From: JAICJJ01 sp039809985
GTDB taxonomy: Bacteria > Chloroflexota > Chloroflexia > Thermomicrobiales > UBA6265
Assembly: GCA_039809985.1 (NCBI GenBank)
Contig: JBDHWC010000002.1
Coordinates: 30,753 to 94,752, forward strand
Direction of reading: 5' to 3'
Length of the DNA: 64,000 bases
Both the position numbers and the translations under genes were made by a program. A model generated the notes under the pieces. That model was not told the DNA's origin. It did not search any database and worked only from the letters and a program-made list of their open reading frames with translations. Shown in pieces: positions 7,966 through 18,082 of the stretch. Position 1 is the stretch's first letter. Every line of letters begins with the position of its first letter.

Positions 7966-9410
7966 ATGCCCCGGCCGACCGAACTCGCCACCGGAACCGA
8001 CCTCGCGGCCAGCTACGGCCCCGCGCTCGACCGCGCCCACGACCTCGCGTCAGCCTACCTGGCGGGCCTCCGCGGTCGCCCGGTCAGTCAGCGCGTCACG
8101 CCCGCCGAGATGGCAGCCCGGCTCGACGAACCACTGCCCGAGCAAGGCGTCGCCGCCGATACCGCGGTCTCCGAGTGGTTCGCCCGGGCCGAGCCGGGGA
8201 TCGTCACCTCCACCGGGCCCCGCTACTTCGGGTTCGTCCTCGGCGGGGTCGTGCCGGCCGCGATCGCCGGCGACTGGCTCGCCTCGACCATCGACCAGAA
8301 CCGCGGGCTCTGGATGGCCAGCCCGGCGGCGGCCCAGACCGAGGTCGTCGTCCTCCGCTGGCTCGCGGAACTGTTCGACCTTCCGTCCCACTGGACCGGC
8401 ACCATGACCAGCGGCGCGACCATGGCGAACATGGTCGGGCTCGCCGCCGGCCGCCAATGGGCCGCTGCCCGGCTCGGCTTCGACGCCGCCGCCGACGGCC
8501 TCGCCGGCCACCCGCCGATCACGGTCGTCTCCTCGACCGAGATTCACGCCAGCGCCCGCAAGGCCCTCGCCAACCTCGGGATCGGTCGCAACTCCGTCCG
8601 CACCGTGCCCGCGCCAAATGGGGCGATCGATCTCGCCGCGTTCGACGCCACGCTCTCCGGCATTGACGGTCCCGTGATCGTGGTCGGCAACGCCGGCGAG
8701 GTCAACGGCGGCGCGTTCGACAACCTGACGGCACTGGCCGACCGCTGCGCGGCGCACGCGCCGGGCGCGTGGCTGCACGTCGATGGTGCCTTCGGCCTCT
8801 TCGCCCGCCTCGATCCGCGCACCCGGCACTTGCTCGACGGCATCGAGCGGGCCGACTCCGTGGGCTCGGACGGCCACAAGTGGCTCAACGTCCCCTACGA
8901 TTCGGGCTTCGCGTTCGTCCGCGACAAGTCAGCGCTGACCGGAGCCTTCGGAGTCGGCGCGGCCTATCTGACACGAGCGTCGGCCGACGCCGTCTCGTTC
9001 GACCAACGCGTGCCGGAGATGTCGCAGCGGTTCCGCGCTCTCGCGGTCTGGTGCGCCCTGAAGTCGCTCGGCCGCGAGGGGTACGAGCAGATCGTCCGGC
9101 GCTGCAACGACAACGCCGCGGCGTTCGGGGCGTGGGTGGCAGCCCAGCCGGACCTCGAACTGGTCGACCCGACGGTCATCAACATCGCCTGCTTCCGGGT
9201 CGCCCCAGCCGGCCTCAGCACGGACGACCAGGACGCGCTGACCCGCGAGACCGTCGCCCGCGTCCAAGCCAGCGGCGACGCGGTCGTCACCAGCACCGTG
9301 CGGCGGGGCCGAGCGGCGATTAGGGCCGCGTTCGACAACTGGCTGACCACCGACGCCGACGTGGCCATGCTCCAGTCGGCGGTGCGGGCGGCGGTCGACG
9401 ACGCGAACGC

Positions 9411-9414
<4 letters not shown>
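7966..9414 (+). CDS. PLP-dependent group II decarboxylase family protein
   Basis: A 482 aa type-I-fold PLP enzyme of the aromatic-amino-acid/glutamate decarboxylase family. The Schiff-base lysine lies in SDGHKWLNVPYDSGF, and WLHVDGAFG provides the PLP-binding Asp. TSGATMANMVGLAAGRQ binds the phosphate. The N-terminal part (GPRYFGFVLGGVVPAA) matches the group II layout. The start follows a GAAGGAG site. The amino-acid substrate cannot be told from the sequence. Its stop codon TAA (9412-9414) overlaps the opposite-strand TAG of the response regulator, a 4 bp convergent overlap. Confidence 0.83.
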
Positions 9415-10115
<701 letters not shown>

Positions 10116-10123
10116 CGTCTGCC

Positions 10124-11839
10124 TCAATCCTCCCGGCCGGGCACTCCCTCGCGCCAGCCACGGGCCACCGGCAGAGTGACGGTGAACTCGGCTCCCTTGC
10201 CGACGCCTGCCGATGCCGCCGAGATGGTACCCCCTTGCGCCTCGACGAGGGCCCGGCTCAGGTAGAGCCCGAGACCCATCCCGCGCACCGTCGGGTCTGC
10301 TCCGGGCCGGCGGAACCGCTCGAACACCTGCCCGACGTGCTCCAGGCCGATGCCGACGCCTTGGTCGCGGACGCGCAGGCTGACGGTCGCGCCGTCGGTC
10401 ACCGCCGTGGTGCGGATTTCGCCGCCGTCCGGGGAGTACTTGACCGCATTCTCGTACAGGTTCCGCAGCACTTGCTCGAGGAGGGCGGGGTCGCCCTCTG
10501 CCGCGGGCAGTCCGGGCGCGATGTCGACGACCCACGAATGCCCCGGCGCGGCCGGGGCCACCTGCTCGCCGATGCGCTTCGCGAGCGGAGCGAGCAGGAC
10601 CGGCTCGGTTTCGGCCTCGAGCCGGCCCGCCTTGATCGCCGCGAGGCTGAGCATGTTCCCGAGCATCTGCGTCAGGCGGTCGCTCTCCGTCACCACGTCG
10701 TCGAGCAGGGCGCGTCGCGTCTCCGGCGCCAGCGCCTCCACCTCGCGCCGGAGGAACTGCGCCCCGCCTTGAATCGCGGTCAACGGCGTCCGGAATTCGT
10801 GCGACACCAAGGACAGGAAGTCGTCCTTGAGTTGCTCCGCCTCGCGCAGCCGGGCGATGTCCTGGTAGATCACCACCCCGCCCTCCACCCGGCCCGACCG
10901 GTCCCGCAGCGGGGCCGCCTGCACCAGCACCGGCGTCTCCGACCCGTCCGCGCGCACCACGCCGAACTGTCGGCTCCGCACCGTCTCCCCACGCAGGGAG
11001 CGCTGCGACGGGGCTTCCGGGAACGGCACGACCCGGCCGTCGCCGTCGGTCAGGTGGTAGTCCCGCCCGTACTCCGGCATGACGCCGACCGGGACCAGCG
11101 GCCCGAGCAGCAGGTCGACCGCCAATTCGTTGACCAGCGTCGCCCCGCCGCCGTCCGCCGAGACGAGCATGACGCCGACCGGGAGGGTCTCGAGGATGGT
11201 GTGCACGTCGTCGCGCTGCTGCTCGGCGCGTCGCCGGCTGTCCTCCAGTGCCCGGTAGAGGCGGGCCCGGTCGATCGCGTTGGCGGCGTGGGTCGCCATG
11301 ATCTCAACCGCCTCGAGGTCCTCCACCGTGAACGGCTTGCCGTCGATCCGGTCGGTCAGGTAGAGGTTGCCGAGTGACTGCGTGCCAAGCAGAATCGGCA
11401 CGCCGAGCAGGCTGGTCATCGGCGGGTGGTGCGCCGGGAAGCCGCTCGCCCGCGGGTCGTCGGCGATGCAGTCGACCAGCAGCGACTCCCGGTCGCGAAT
11501 CAGCACTCCGAGCAGACCCCGCCCGACCGGCAAGTCGCCGATGGCGTCCCGCTCCTCGGGCGAGAGACCGGACACCATGAACTGGACCAGCCGACCGCTC
11601 TCGTCGGCCACTCCCAGCGCCCCGTAGCGCGCCCCGACGACCTCGCGGGCGAGATCGACGATCCGCTGCAGCACCCCCTCGACACTGACCTCCGAGGCGA
11701 CGGCAAGGGCTGCCTCGTACGCCGCGACCACCGCCCGGCTGATCCGCCGCTCCTCGGCCGCCGTCGCCGACGCGGCCAGCGACGGCGTGTCGTGTGCCGC
11801 GGGGCGAACGTCTTCGGTTGCGAGCATCGCGTCGTCCAT
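10124..11839 (-). CDS. Soluble GAF-PAS-like sensor histidine kinase
   Basis: A 571 aa kinase without membrane segments, so it senses a cytoplasmic or diffusible signal. An N-terminal GAF domain (about residues 40-200) contains GFPAHHPPMTSLLGVPI and GNLYLTDRIDGKPF, close in pattern to the GAF domain of DosS/DevS gas-sensing kinases. A PAS-like region follows (about 215-340). The HisKA box is SHEFRTPLTAIQGG, and the ATPase has NAVKYSPDGG, DQGVGIG and GMGLGLYLSRA. The ATG at 11839 is preferred because GAGGGGCAGGG precedes it; 11911 is an alternative. It is co-transcribed with the regulator just downstream. Confidence 0.85.
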   Translation of the reverse strand: MDDAMLATEDVRPAAHDTPSLAASATAAEERRISRAVVAAYEAALAVASEVSVEGVLQRIVDLAREVVGARYGALGVADESGRLVQFMVSGLSPEERDAIGDLPVGRGLLGVLIRDRESLLVDCIADDPRASGFPAHHPPMTSLLGVPILLGTQSLGNLYLTDRIDGKPFTVEDLEAVEIMATHAANAIDRARLYRALEDSRRRAEQQRDDVHTILETLPVGVMLVSADGGGATLVNELAVDLLLGPLVPVGVMPEYGRDYHLTDGDGRVVPFPEAPSQRSLRGETVRSRQFGVVRADGSETPVLVQAAPLRDRSGRVEGGVVIYQDIARLREAEQLKDDFLSLVSHEFRTPLTAIQGGAQFLRREVEALAPETRRALLDDVVTESDRLTQMLGNMLSLAAIKAGRLEAETEPVLLAPLAKRIGEQVAPAAPGHSWVVDIAPGLPAAEGDPALLEQVLRNLYENAVKYSPDGGEIRTTAVTDGATVSLRVRDQGVGIGLEHVGQVFERFRRPGADPTVRGMGLGLYLSRALVEAQGGTISAASAGVGKGAEFTVTLPVARGWREGVPGRED

Positions 11840-12006
11840 GGTGCCCTGCCCCTCGACGGTCGCGAGCCGCGTCGCCGCTGCCCGCCTCGTGCCCGCCGAT
11901 GCCTCCAGCATGGAAGAGATCGCCGAAATCGTCCAGACGCGACCGATGCCCGGCGGCGTGCGATGCTAGCCGAGCGACGTCACGCGAGATCGCAGGAAGG
12001 CGGTTC

Positions 12007-13599
12007 ATGTCGCGCCCGCAGTCAGACACGCTTCCGGCCGCGCTGCTCGATCCCGCGGCGTACCCGTGGTGCCCGGCCGAGGTGGAACTCATCGAGACGC
12101 ACATGTCGTGGGTCTATCTTGCGGGCGACCGTGTCGTGAAGGTGCGGCGACCCGTCGCCTACTCCTTCGTCGACCACACCTCGCTCGCCGCCCGCGAGCA
12201 GTCCGCCCGGGACGAGGTTCGGGTCAACCGCCGTCTCTCCGACGACGTCTACCTCGGGGTCGAGCCGATCACCCGAGACGGGAACCGGCTGCGGCTCGGC
12301 GGCGACGGAACGGTCGTCGACTGGGCCACCGTGATGCGGCGACTGCCCGACGCGACCATGCTCGACCGTTTGATCGCCGAACAAGCGTTGCCGCCCGACG
12401 CCGTGCGACGACTCGCCGACCGGCTAGTGCCGTTCCACCTCGGGCTCGCGGCCCGGTGCGAGACGGCCGCGTTCGGCACGACCGCCTCCCTGCTCGCCGT
12501 GCTGACCGACAATCTCGACGACCTCTCCCCCTTCGCCGGCACGCTCCTCGGCGCGACGGAGTTCGCCCTCGTCGCCGAGTCCGTCCGGCGCGGCGTGCTG
12601 GAACTCGGACCGCTCGCCGAGGAGCGCCGGCAGCAAGGCTGGGTCCGCGACGGCCACGGCGACCTTCGGGCCGAGCACATCAACCTCGAAACCTCCGGCC
12701 AGACCCAAGTGTTCGACGCCGTCGAGTTCTCGGCCGCGATCCGGTGCGCGGACGTGGCAAGCGACATCGCCTACCTGCTGGTCGACCTGCGGCGACGCGA
12801 CGCCGACGCCTTGGCGGCCGATCTGCTCTCCGCGGTTCGGTCCGGCGGCGTGGACCTGCCGAATCGCCTGCTCCGCCTCTACATGGCCCACCGTGCGCTG
12901 GTGAAGGCGAAGACCATCTGCTTGGCGACCCGGAACCGGACGGCCAGCGAAGCGGAGCTTGAGGACGCCCGGTCGGCGCTGGACGCGGCGCAATGGGCTG
13001 CCCTCGAGATCATGCCGTCGTTGCTCGTGATGGCCGGGCTGAGCGGCACCGGCAAGTCAACGGTCGCCGCCCGCCTCTCGCGCAGCCTCGGCTACCGGGT
13101 CTGTTCGTCCGACGCCGTTCGTCGACGCCTGTTCGCGACCGCGGGGACGGCCGAGCGATACCGGGCCGACGCCACCGCCGCCACCTACCAAGCGATCCTG
13201 AGCGATGCCGCCGCCGAACTGCGCGCCGGCCGAGGCGCGATCCTCGACGCGACGTTCCAAGATTCCGCCTGGCGCGATGCTGCCACGAGGCTCGCCGCCG
13301 AACACAATGTGCCCTGTCTGCTTGTCGAGACGCTCGCCGCCGTTGAGACCACGTTGGAGCGGCTTCGCGCTCGCTCCCGCCAAGGCACGTCGCTCTCGGA
13401 GGCCGACGTGAACGTCTACTTGGCGCAGCGCCAGCGCGCGGCAGCGTCTCCGGTGCCGGTGCCCGCCGCCATGGTTCACGTGCCGGTGCACACCGACCAA
13501 CCGCAGCCAGATCCGCTCGACCCGGTGTTCGCCGCGCTCGCCTCCCTCGGCGTGCTCGCACCGTCGATCCCGAACACGGAGCCGTTCAGCCCGGTCTGA
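12007..13599 (+). CDS. Fused aminoglycoside-phosphotransferase-like kinase and P-loop kinase
   Basis: A 530 aa two-domain protein. Residues 1 to about 335 resemble the COG2187 aminoglycoside phosphotransferase-like family, with catalytic-loop sequence VRDGHGDLRAEHIN and a downstream VFDAVEFS metal site. From about 338 there is a P-loop kinase (COG0645 type) with Walker A MAGLSGTGKSTVAARL and an Arg-rich lid. The start at 12007 follows GGAAGGCGG. It is divergent from the sensor kinase. The physiological substrate is unknown; nothing here shows drug resistance. Confidence 0.78.
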   Translation: MSRPQSDTLPAALLDPAAYPWCPAEVELIETHMSWVYLAGDRVVKVRRPVAYSFVDHTSLAAREQSARDEVRVNRRLSDDVYLGVEPITRDGNRLRLGGDGTVVDWATVMRRLPDATMLDRLIAEQALPPDAVRRLADRLVPFHLGLAARCETAAFGTTASLLAVLTDNLDDLSPFAGTLLGATEFALVAESVRRGVLELGPLAEERRQQGWVRDGHGDLRAEHINLETSGQTQVFDAVEFSAAIRCADVASDIAYLLVDLRRRDADALAADLLSAVRSGGVDLPNRLLRLYMAHRALVKAKTICLATRNRTASEAELEDARSALDAAQWAALEIMPSLLVMAGLSGTGKSTVAARLSRSLGYRVCSSDAVRRRLFATAGTAERYRADATAATYQAILSDAAAELRAGRGAILDATFQDSAWRDAATRLAAEHNVPCLLVETLAAVETTLERLRARSRQGTSLSEADVNVYLAQRQRAAASPVPVPAAMVHVPVHTDQPQPDPLDPVFAALASLGVLAPSIPNTEPFSPV

Positions 13600-13756
13600 A
13601 CCGGCACGGACAGGTGGGGGTTGAGGATTGCGACCCCAAGGTCACGCAACGTTTCAGACAGCACCCACGTCTCACATTTCAAGCGGGTTCGTGCGATGCA
13701 ACGTGCCGCGAGTCATGGCACGACGCGGCATGGAACGACAACGAACGGAGGTGAGA

Positions 13757-14683
13757 ATGATCAGATCACGCTTGCTGCCCGTTGTGGTGGCGCTCCTGCT
13801 GACCCTCGGCTTCGCCCCAAGCGTGAGCGCCCAGCAAGGACCGCCGGCCGGGGACGTCCTCGTCCGCGTCAACGGCGACCTGGACATCGCCGCGACCGAG
13901 ACGGTCGAGAACGCGGTCGGCTTCAACAGCCGGGTCACGGTCGACGGCACCGTGCTCGACCGCCTGACCGTGATTGGCGGCAGCGCCACCGTCAACGGAG
14001 CCGTCGGGGGCGAACTGCAAGTCGTCAACGGCACGCTCAAGCTCGGGCCCAACGCCCGCGTCGGCGAGGTGGTGCTCACGAACAGCACCATGAGCGAGGA
14101 CGCCGGCGCAGCGGTCAGCGGGGACGTTTCGCGCGGCCCCGGCCGGTCGTTCTCGTTGCTCGGGTCCCTTTTCTCGACCCTCTGGTGGTTCGGGATCACG
14201 CTGCTGGCCCTCTTGGCAGCGGTCGTCGTCGCCTTCGTCGCGCCGACGCTGAGCCGCCTCGCCGGGCAGTCCCTCACCCGTGAGGTCGGGGGCACGATCG
14301 CGGCTTCCGCCCTGCTCTGGATCGGCCTGCCGCTTCTCGGCCTGCTCCTGGTCTTCACGATCGTCGGCGTGCCGGTCAGCCTCGCGATCTGGTTCGGGCT
14401 GATGCCGCTGCTCTGGCTGGTCGGGTTCGCGATCTCCTCGATCCGGGTCGGGGACGAGATCGCGGTCCGCGCCAACCCCGGGATGGCAGGCCGCTCCCCG
14501 GTCGGCCCCGCGATCTTGGGCGTGCTCGTGCTGCGGCTGGTCGGCCTCGTGCCGGTGATCGGCGGCCTGGTGGTCTTCCTGGCAGGCATCCTCGGGGCCG
14601 GCGCGCTGGCGTGGCGGCTCTGGCGGGAGCGCCAAACGACGAAGGCGACCCCGTTGCCTCCGGTCACCACCGTCAGCCCGTGA
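13757..14683 (+). CDS. Exported membrane protein with bactofilin-like N-terminal region
   Basis: A 308 aa protein with a cleavable-looking signal peptide (LLPVVVALLLTLGFAPSVSAQ), then about 100 residues of short beta repeats (VNGDLDIAA, VTVDGTVLDRLTVIGGSATVNGAV, LQVVNGTLKLGPNARVGEV). These resemble the polymer-forming/bactofilin right-handed helix. At least four hydrophobic membrane segments follow (about 140-305). It starts behind a near-perfect GGAGGTGAGA site. The N-terminal part may lie outside the membrane. Exact function unknown; a cell-envelope scaffold role is inference. Confidence 0.7.
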   Translation: MIRSRLLPVVVALLLTLGFAPSVSAQQGPPAGDVLVRVNGDLDIAATETVENAVGFNSRVTVDGTVLDRLTVIGGSATVNGAVGGELQVVNGTLKLGPNARVGEVVLTNSTMSEDAGAAVSGDVSRGPGRSFSLLGSLFSTLWWFGITLLALLAAVVVAFVAPTLSRLAGQSLTREVGGTIAASALLWIGLPLLGLLLVFTIVGVPVSLAIWFGLMPLLWLVGFAISSIRVGDEIAVRANPGMAGRSPVGPAILGVLVLRLVGLVPVIGGLVVFLAGILGAGALAWRLWRERQTTKATPLPPVTTVSP

Positions 14684-14711
14684 CGGGAGCGCGGCGCTGC
14701 GCGGCAAAGCA

Positions 14712-14739
14712 GAGCGGGGGTCCGATTGGGCCCCCGCTC
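14712..14739. terminator. Bidirectional hairpin terminator
   Basis: A 12 bp stem with one G-T pair (14712-14723 with 14728-14739) and a GATT loop lies between two convergent genes. It has no strong U-tract. Confidence 0.6.
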
Positions 14740-14772
14740 GCTCGGTCCGTCAGTTGGGGCGAAGCCGCGCGC

Positions 14773-15324
14773 CTAGCGCTTGAGCGCCGCCACGTTGTCC
14801 TGGATGCCCTTCACCTTGAACGAGAGGGCGACCAGCGTGATGCCGAACAGGATCGCGTAGATCCCGATCAGCCAGACGATCGTCAGCGCGCCGACCGCGA
14901 CGTTCCGCCAGATCAGGATACCGAAGATGATCGAGAGGATGCCGGCCAGAATCAGCCAGAACTCGCCCTCGATCTCGTCCCGCAGCTTGATGCCGGCGAT
15001 GATCTCGAAGATGCCGGTGACGATCGCCCACGCGCCGATCACGATGACCAGCGTCAGGCCGGTCAGGATCGGGTTCGAGAAGGCGATGATGCCGGCGATG
15101 ACGCTGATGATGCCCCAAATGATGTACCAGAACCGGCTGTCGGCCTTCCCGCTGAGGGCCGCCCAGATGTTGAGGATGCCCTCGGCAATCGCGTAGATGC
15201 CGAAGACGTAGACCAAGGCCAACGCCGTGGTCGTCGGCTGGGTGAACGCGATGATGCCGAAGATGATCGCCAAGATCCCTCGGATCAACCACGCCCACCA
15301 GTTCGTTGTCAATGCGTTGAGCAT
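14773..15324 (-). CDS. HdeD family (DUF308) membrane protein
   Basis: A 183 aa protein consisting almost entirely of six hydrophobic helices in three similar pairs, each with a pattern like WxLIxGILxIIFGI. Examples are WAWLIRGILAIIFGIIAF, WYIIWGIISVIAGIIAF and FWLILAGILSIIFGILI. This is the HdeD layout; E. coli HdeD is linked to acid stress, but the family function is not settled. Start set by GGAGGAG. It is followed on the same strand direction by no other close gene. Confidence 0.8.
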   Translation of the reverse strand: MLNALTTNWWAWLIRGILAIIFGIIAFTQPTTTALALVYVFGIYAIAEGILNIWAALSGKADSRFWYIIWGIISVIAGIIAFSNPILTGLTLVIVIGAWAIVTGIFEIIAGIKLRDEIEGEFWLILAGILSIIFGILIWRNVAVGALTIVWLIGIYAILFGITLVALSFKVKGIQDNVAALKR

Positions 15325-15450
15325 GTGCTCGCTCCTCCCGTGTCGCGCTGCCCGCGGTTTCCCCTGCCGCGCGTCCGCCGACCAAGGCCGGCGAACGGAG
15401 CTGCCCGAACGGCACCGTGCCCCCGGGCCTCCACTCCCCAATCGGTCAGC

Positions 15451-15861
15451 TCACGAAGCCCCGCCCCCGGCGGAGTCGGACCTGCCGCCCAGACGGTCCT
15501 TCGCCTTGGTCGCCATCGAGTCAACCACGCCCTGGAGGTCGCTGACGCCCTTCTTCAGCTCCGGCTTGGTGGTCTCCCACTGGTCCCGGGCCGACTTCTC
15601 GACCTCGTCCCCGAACTCGCTCAGCGCCGATCGCAACCGGTCCAGCGACTCGCTGGTGTGCGGCTCGTCGCCCAGCTCCCTCAGCGTCGACTTGACCCGA
15701 TTCAGCACCGCCGTCTTGTCCGGCTCCTCCGAAACGCCTCGCACCGACTCCTTCAGTTTGTCCAGGGTGCTGGCAGTGGCCACCTCGCCGCCAAGGTCCT
15801 TGACGGCGGCCGTCACCTTCCCGAGCGCACCGAGGAGGCCGCCCTTGTCCGAACTGCCCAT
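15451..15861 (-). CDS. Small helical hypothetical protein, 136 aa
   Basis: A charged, probably all-helical protein with amphipathic repeats (LDKLKESVRGVSEE, LNRVKSTLRELGDE, LDRLRSALSEFGDEVE) spaced at roughly 30-35 residues, suggesting a coiled coil or helical bundle. A Gly/Ser tail ends the protein. No signal peptide or membrane helix. A GAGGAAG site precedes the ATG. It sits upstream of the HdeD-like gene on the same strand, so the two may be a stress-related pair (inference). Family not recognised. Confidence 0.65.
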   Translation of the reverse strand: MGSSDKGGLLGALGKVTAAVKDLGGEVATASTLDKLKESVRGVSEEPDKTAVLNRVKSTLRELGDEPHTSESLDRLRSALSEFGDEVEKSARDQWETTKPELKKGVSDLQGVVDSMATKAKDRLGGRSDSAGGGAS

Positions 15862-15959
15862 CGCGCTTCCTCGCTTTCAGTGACGGCCACCGGCCGAAGG
15901 CCGATGCGCCGTTGGTCCGATCGGCCGCCGGCTCCCGCCGGGACCGCCCCACTCGCTCT

Positions 15960-15965
15960 ATTTTA
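15960..15965 (-). promoter_or_regulatory. Possible -10 box upstream of the helical-protein gene
   Basis: On the minus strand TGTAAAAT (extended -10) lies about 100 bp before the start at 15861, inside the only AT-rich patch of this 205 bp intergenic region. No clear -35 is visible. Confidence 0.35.
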
Positions 15966-16066
15966 CACCCCGACTGGGTGAATCCCTAGTTATTGGCGAG
16001 CAGGAAGTCAGCGCGAAGTTCCGCGCGGCGCATGCCGCGTGCCGAAGGCGCCCCGAAGGAGTGACC

Positions 16067-17398
16067 ATGACTCCACGTCCGCCCGTCGTCACCGCCGACG
16101 AAGCCGTCGCCTGCGTCGGCTCCGGGCAGCGCATCTACCTGCACGAGGTGGCGATGGCCCCGATCGAACTGCTGGACGCGCTCGTTCGGCGCGCCGGCAC
16201 GCTCGCCGGGGTCGAGGTGGTCGCGCTCCACACCGAGGGGCCCGCCCCCCACGTCGCGCCCGGGCTGCAGGCGCACATCCGCCACAACGCCCTGTTCGCC
16301 GGCAGCAACGTGCGCGAGGCGGTCAACGACGGCCGCGCCGACTACACCCCCGTCTTCCTCTCCGCGGTGCCCGGCCTCATTCGGCACGGCGCGATGAAGG
16401 TGGACGTCGCCTTCCTGCAAGTCTCGCCGCCGGACGACCACGGCTACTGCCGTCTCGGCACCTCGATCGCCTGCGCCCGGGCCGCAGTCGACTTCGCGGA
16501 CCGGGCCATCGCCGTCGTCAACCCGCAGGTGCCGCGGACGATGGGCAACTCGGCGGTGCACGTCTCCCGCTTCTCCGCCCTCGTCCCCGTCGACCGCCCG
16601 TTGCCGTCGCCGCCGGCCCCCGCCGCTGGGGAAGTCGAGCGGCTGATCGGCGAGCAGGTGGCCGCCTTGGTCCCGCCGCACGCCGTGCTCCAGATGGGGA
16701 TCGGCGCGATTCCCGACGCGGTGCTGCGGCACCTCGCCGATCGGGAGGACCTCGGCGTCCACACCGAGATGTTCTCGGACGGCCTGCTGGCGCTGGCCGA
16801 GGCCGGGGTCGTCACCAACCGGTACAAGACCACCTTCCGCGGGCGGATCGTCACCTCGTTCGCGCTCGGCAGCCCGCGGCTGTACGACTTCGTCGACATG
16901 AACCCGTTCGTCGAGTTCCACGGCTCCGACATCGTCAACGACCCGCACGAGATCAGCAGGATCGAGCGGATGACCGCGATCAACTCCGCGATCGAGGTCG
17001 ACCTCACCGGCCAGGTGGTCGCCGACTCGATCGGCGAGCGCATCTACAGCGGGATCGGCGGCCAGATGGACTTCATCACCGGGGCCAGCTTCGCGCCGGG
17101 CGGTGTCGCGGTCATCGCCCTGCCGTCGACCGCGAAGGCTGGCAGCGTCTCCCGCATCGTGCCGACGATCCGCACCGGGGCCGGCGTCGTCACCACTCGC
17201 GGGCACGTTCAGTGGGTCGTCACCGAGTGGGGTGCGGTCAACCTCGCCGCGCGGTCGCTCCGCGAGCGGGCTGAACTCTTGATCTCGGTCGCGCATCCCG
17301 ATTTCCGGGCGGACCTGCGCGACGCCGCGGTCGCCCGCCGCGTGCTGGCCGTCGGCAACGGATTGTCACGTCCTTGCAACACCCCCGCGGGCGAATGA
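16067..17398 (+). CDS. Acetyl-CoA hydrolase / 4-hydroxybutyrate CoA-transferase family protein
   Basis: A 443 aa protein of the acetyl-CoA hydrolase/transferase family. The catalytic glutamate, which forms the glutamyl-CoA thioester, lies in GVHTEMFSDG. The QMGIGAIPDAVL and YSGIGGQMDFITGA motifs are typical of CoA-transferases such as Cat1/AbfT. AAGGAG five bases before the ATG fixes the start at 16067; an in-frame GTG at 16061 is less likely. It moves CoA between acetyl-CoA and another acid, or hydrolyses the thioester. The acid substrate is not determined. Transcribed alone. Confidence 0.82.
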   Translation: MTPRPPVVTADEAVACVGSGQRIYLHEVAMAPIELLDALVRRAGTLAGVEVVALHTEGPAPHVAPGLQAHIRHNALFAGSNVREAVNDGRADYTPVFLSAVPGLIRHGAMKVDVAFLQVSPPDDHGYCRLGTSIACARAAVDFADRAIAVVNPQVPRTMGNSAVHVSRFSALVPVDRPLPSPPAPAAGEVERLIGEQVAALVPPHAVLQMGIGAIPDAVLRHLADREDLGVHTEMFSDGLLALAEAGVVTNRYKTTFRGRIVTSFALGSPRLYDFVDMNPFVEFHGSDIVNDPHEISRIERMTAINSAIEVDLTGQVVADSIGERIYSGIGGQMDFITGASFAPGGVAVIALPSTAKAGSVSRIVPTIRTGAGVVTTRGHVQWVVTEWGAVNLAARSLRERAELLISVAHPDFRADLRDAAVARRVLAVGNGLSRPCNTPAGE

Positions 17399-17416
17399 GT
17401 CGCGGCTGCCATGCCT

Positions 17417-17462
17417 CGTCCGCGACACTGTGCATGGTCGATTGACCGACCAGTCGCGGACG
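17417..17462. other. Long stem-loop downstream of the CoA-transferase gene
   Basis: CGTCCGCGAC plus CTG (17417-17430) pairs with CAGTCGCGGACG (17451-17462) with one bulged A. The loop contains a second small hairpin GGTC-GATT-GACC. It begins 18 bp after the CoA-transferase stop and has no T-run. It could be a terminator or an RNA element in the leader of the next gene. Confidence 0.5.
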
Positions 17463-17545
17463 TGACGTGGGGTGGCCGCGCCGCGCTCCGCCACCGCCAG
17501 CGGCCCGCCACCTGCGGACCGCTGGCGGCACGTCAGGGGCTGCCG

Positions 17546-17974
17546 ATGATCGGCCGACTCACCGACAGCGAGATCGAAGGGGTGCTGCGGCGCGGGCGGG
17601 TCGGCAGGATCGCCTGCTCGATCGACGATCGCCCCTACATTGTCCCGATCACCTACCTCTACGAGTCCGGCATGGTCTACGCGCTGAGTACGCTCGGCCG
17701 CAAGATCGCGATGATGCGCCAGCAGCCGCGAGTCTGCTTCGAGGTCGAGGAGATCGACGAGCCGTCGAACTGGCGGTGCGTCATCGCCGATGCCGAGTAC
17801 GAGGAGTACACCGACTGGCAGACCCGCACCGAGGTCGTTCGCCGCATCGCCTCGCTCGGCGGCCCGGTGCTGCCCCTTCCGACCAACGGGCACGTCGCCG
17901 TTGCCGATGCCTTGGTCGTGTTCCGCCTGCGTTTGACCGACGTCTCGGGACGGTTCTCCCGCCGCGACGCCTGA
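17546..17974 (+). CDS. Pyridoxamine 5'-phosphate oxidase-related FMN-binding protein
   Basis: A 142 aa split-barrel protein. The core GRVGRIACSIDDRPYIVPI and YALSTLGRKIAMMRQQPRVCFEVEE matches the PNPOx-like/NimA-type flavin-binding family. These small proteins bind FMN or F420, but many have no known substrate. AGGGG before the ATG at 17546 supports this start; an upstream in-frame ATG would add about 45 residues of poor Arg-rich sequence overlapping the stem-loop, so it is rejected. Transcribed in the same direction as the next gene, 108 bp away. Confidence 0.75.
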   Translation: MIGRLTDSEIEGVLRRGRVGRIACSIDDRPYIVPITYLYESGMVYALSTLGRKIAMMRQQPRVCFEVEEIDEPSNWRCVIADAEYEEYTDWQTRTEVVRRIASLGGPVLPLPTNGHVAVADALVVFRLRLTDVSGRFSRRDA

Positions 17975-18082
17975 TCCCGGGTCGCACGCCCGCATCGTGA
18001 CGCCGACTTCCGCCCGTGGGGTAGCCTTCGCAAGCGGCGACTTGCCGCGGTGACGGGGAGGACGCGGGAGCGAGCAGGCAAC

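Noticed and set aside
17411..17545. N-terminal extension of the FMN-binding protein from an ATG at 17411
   Set aside because: It is Arg-rich, overlaps a strong stem-loop and lacks a ribosome binding site, whereas 17546 starts the domain.
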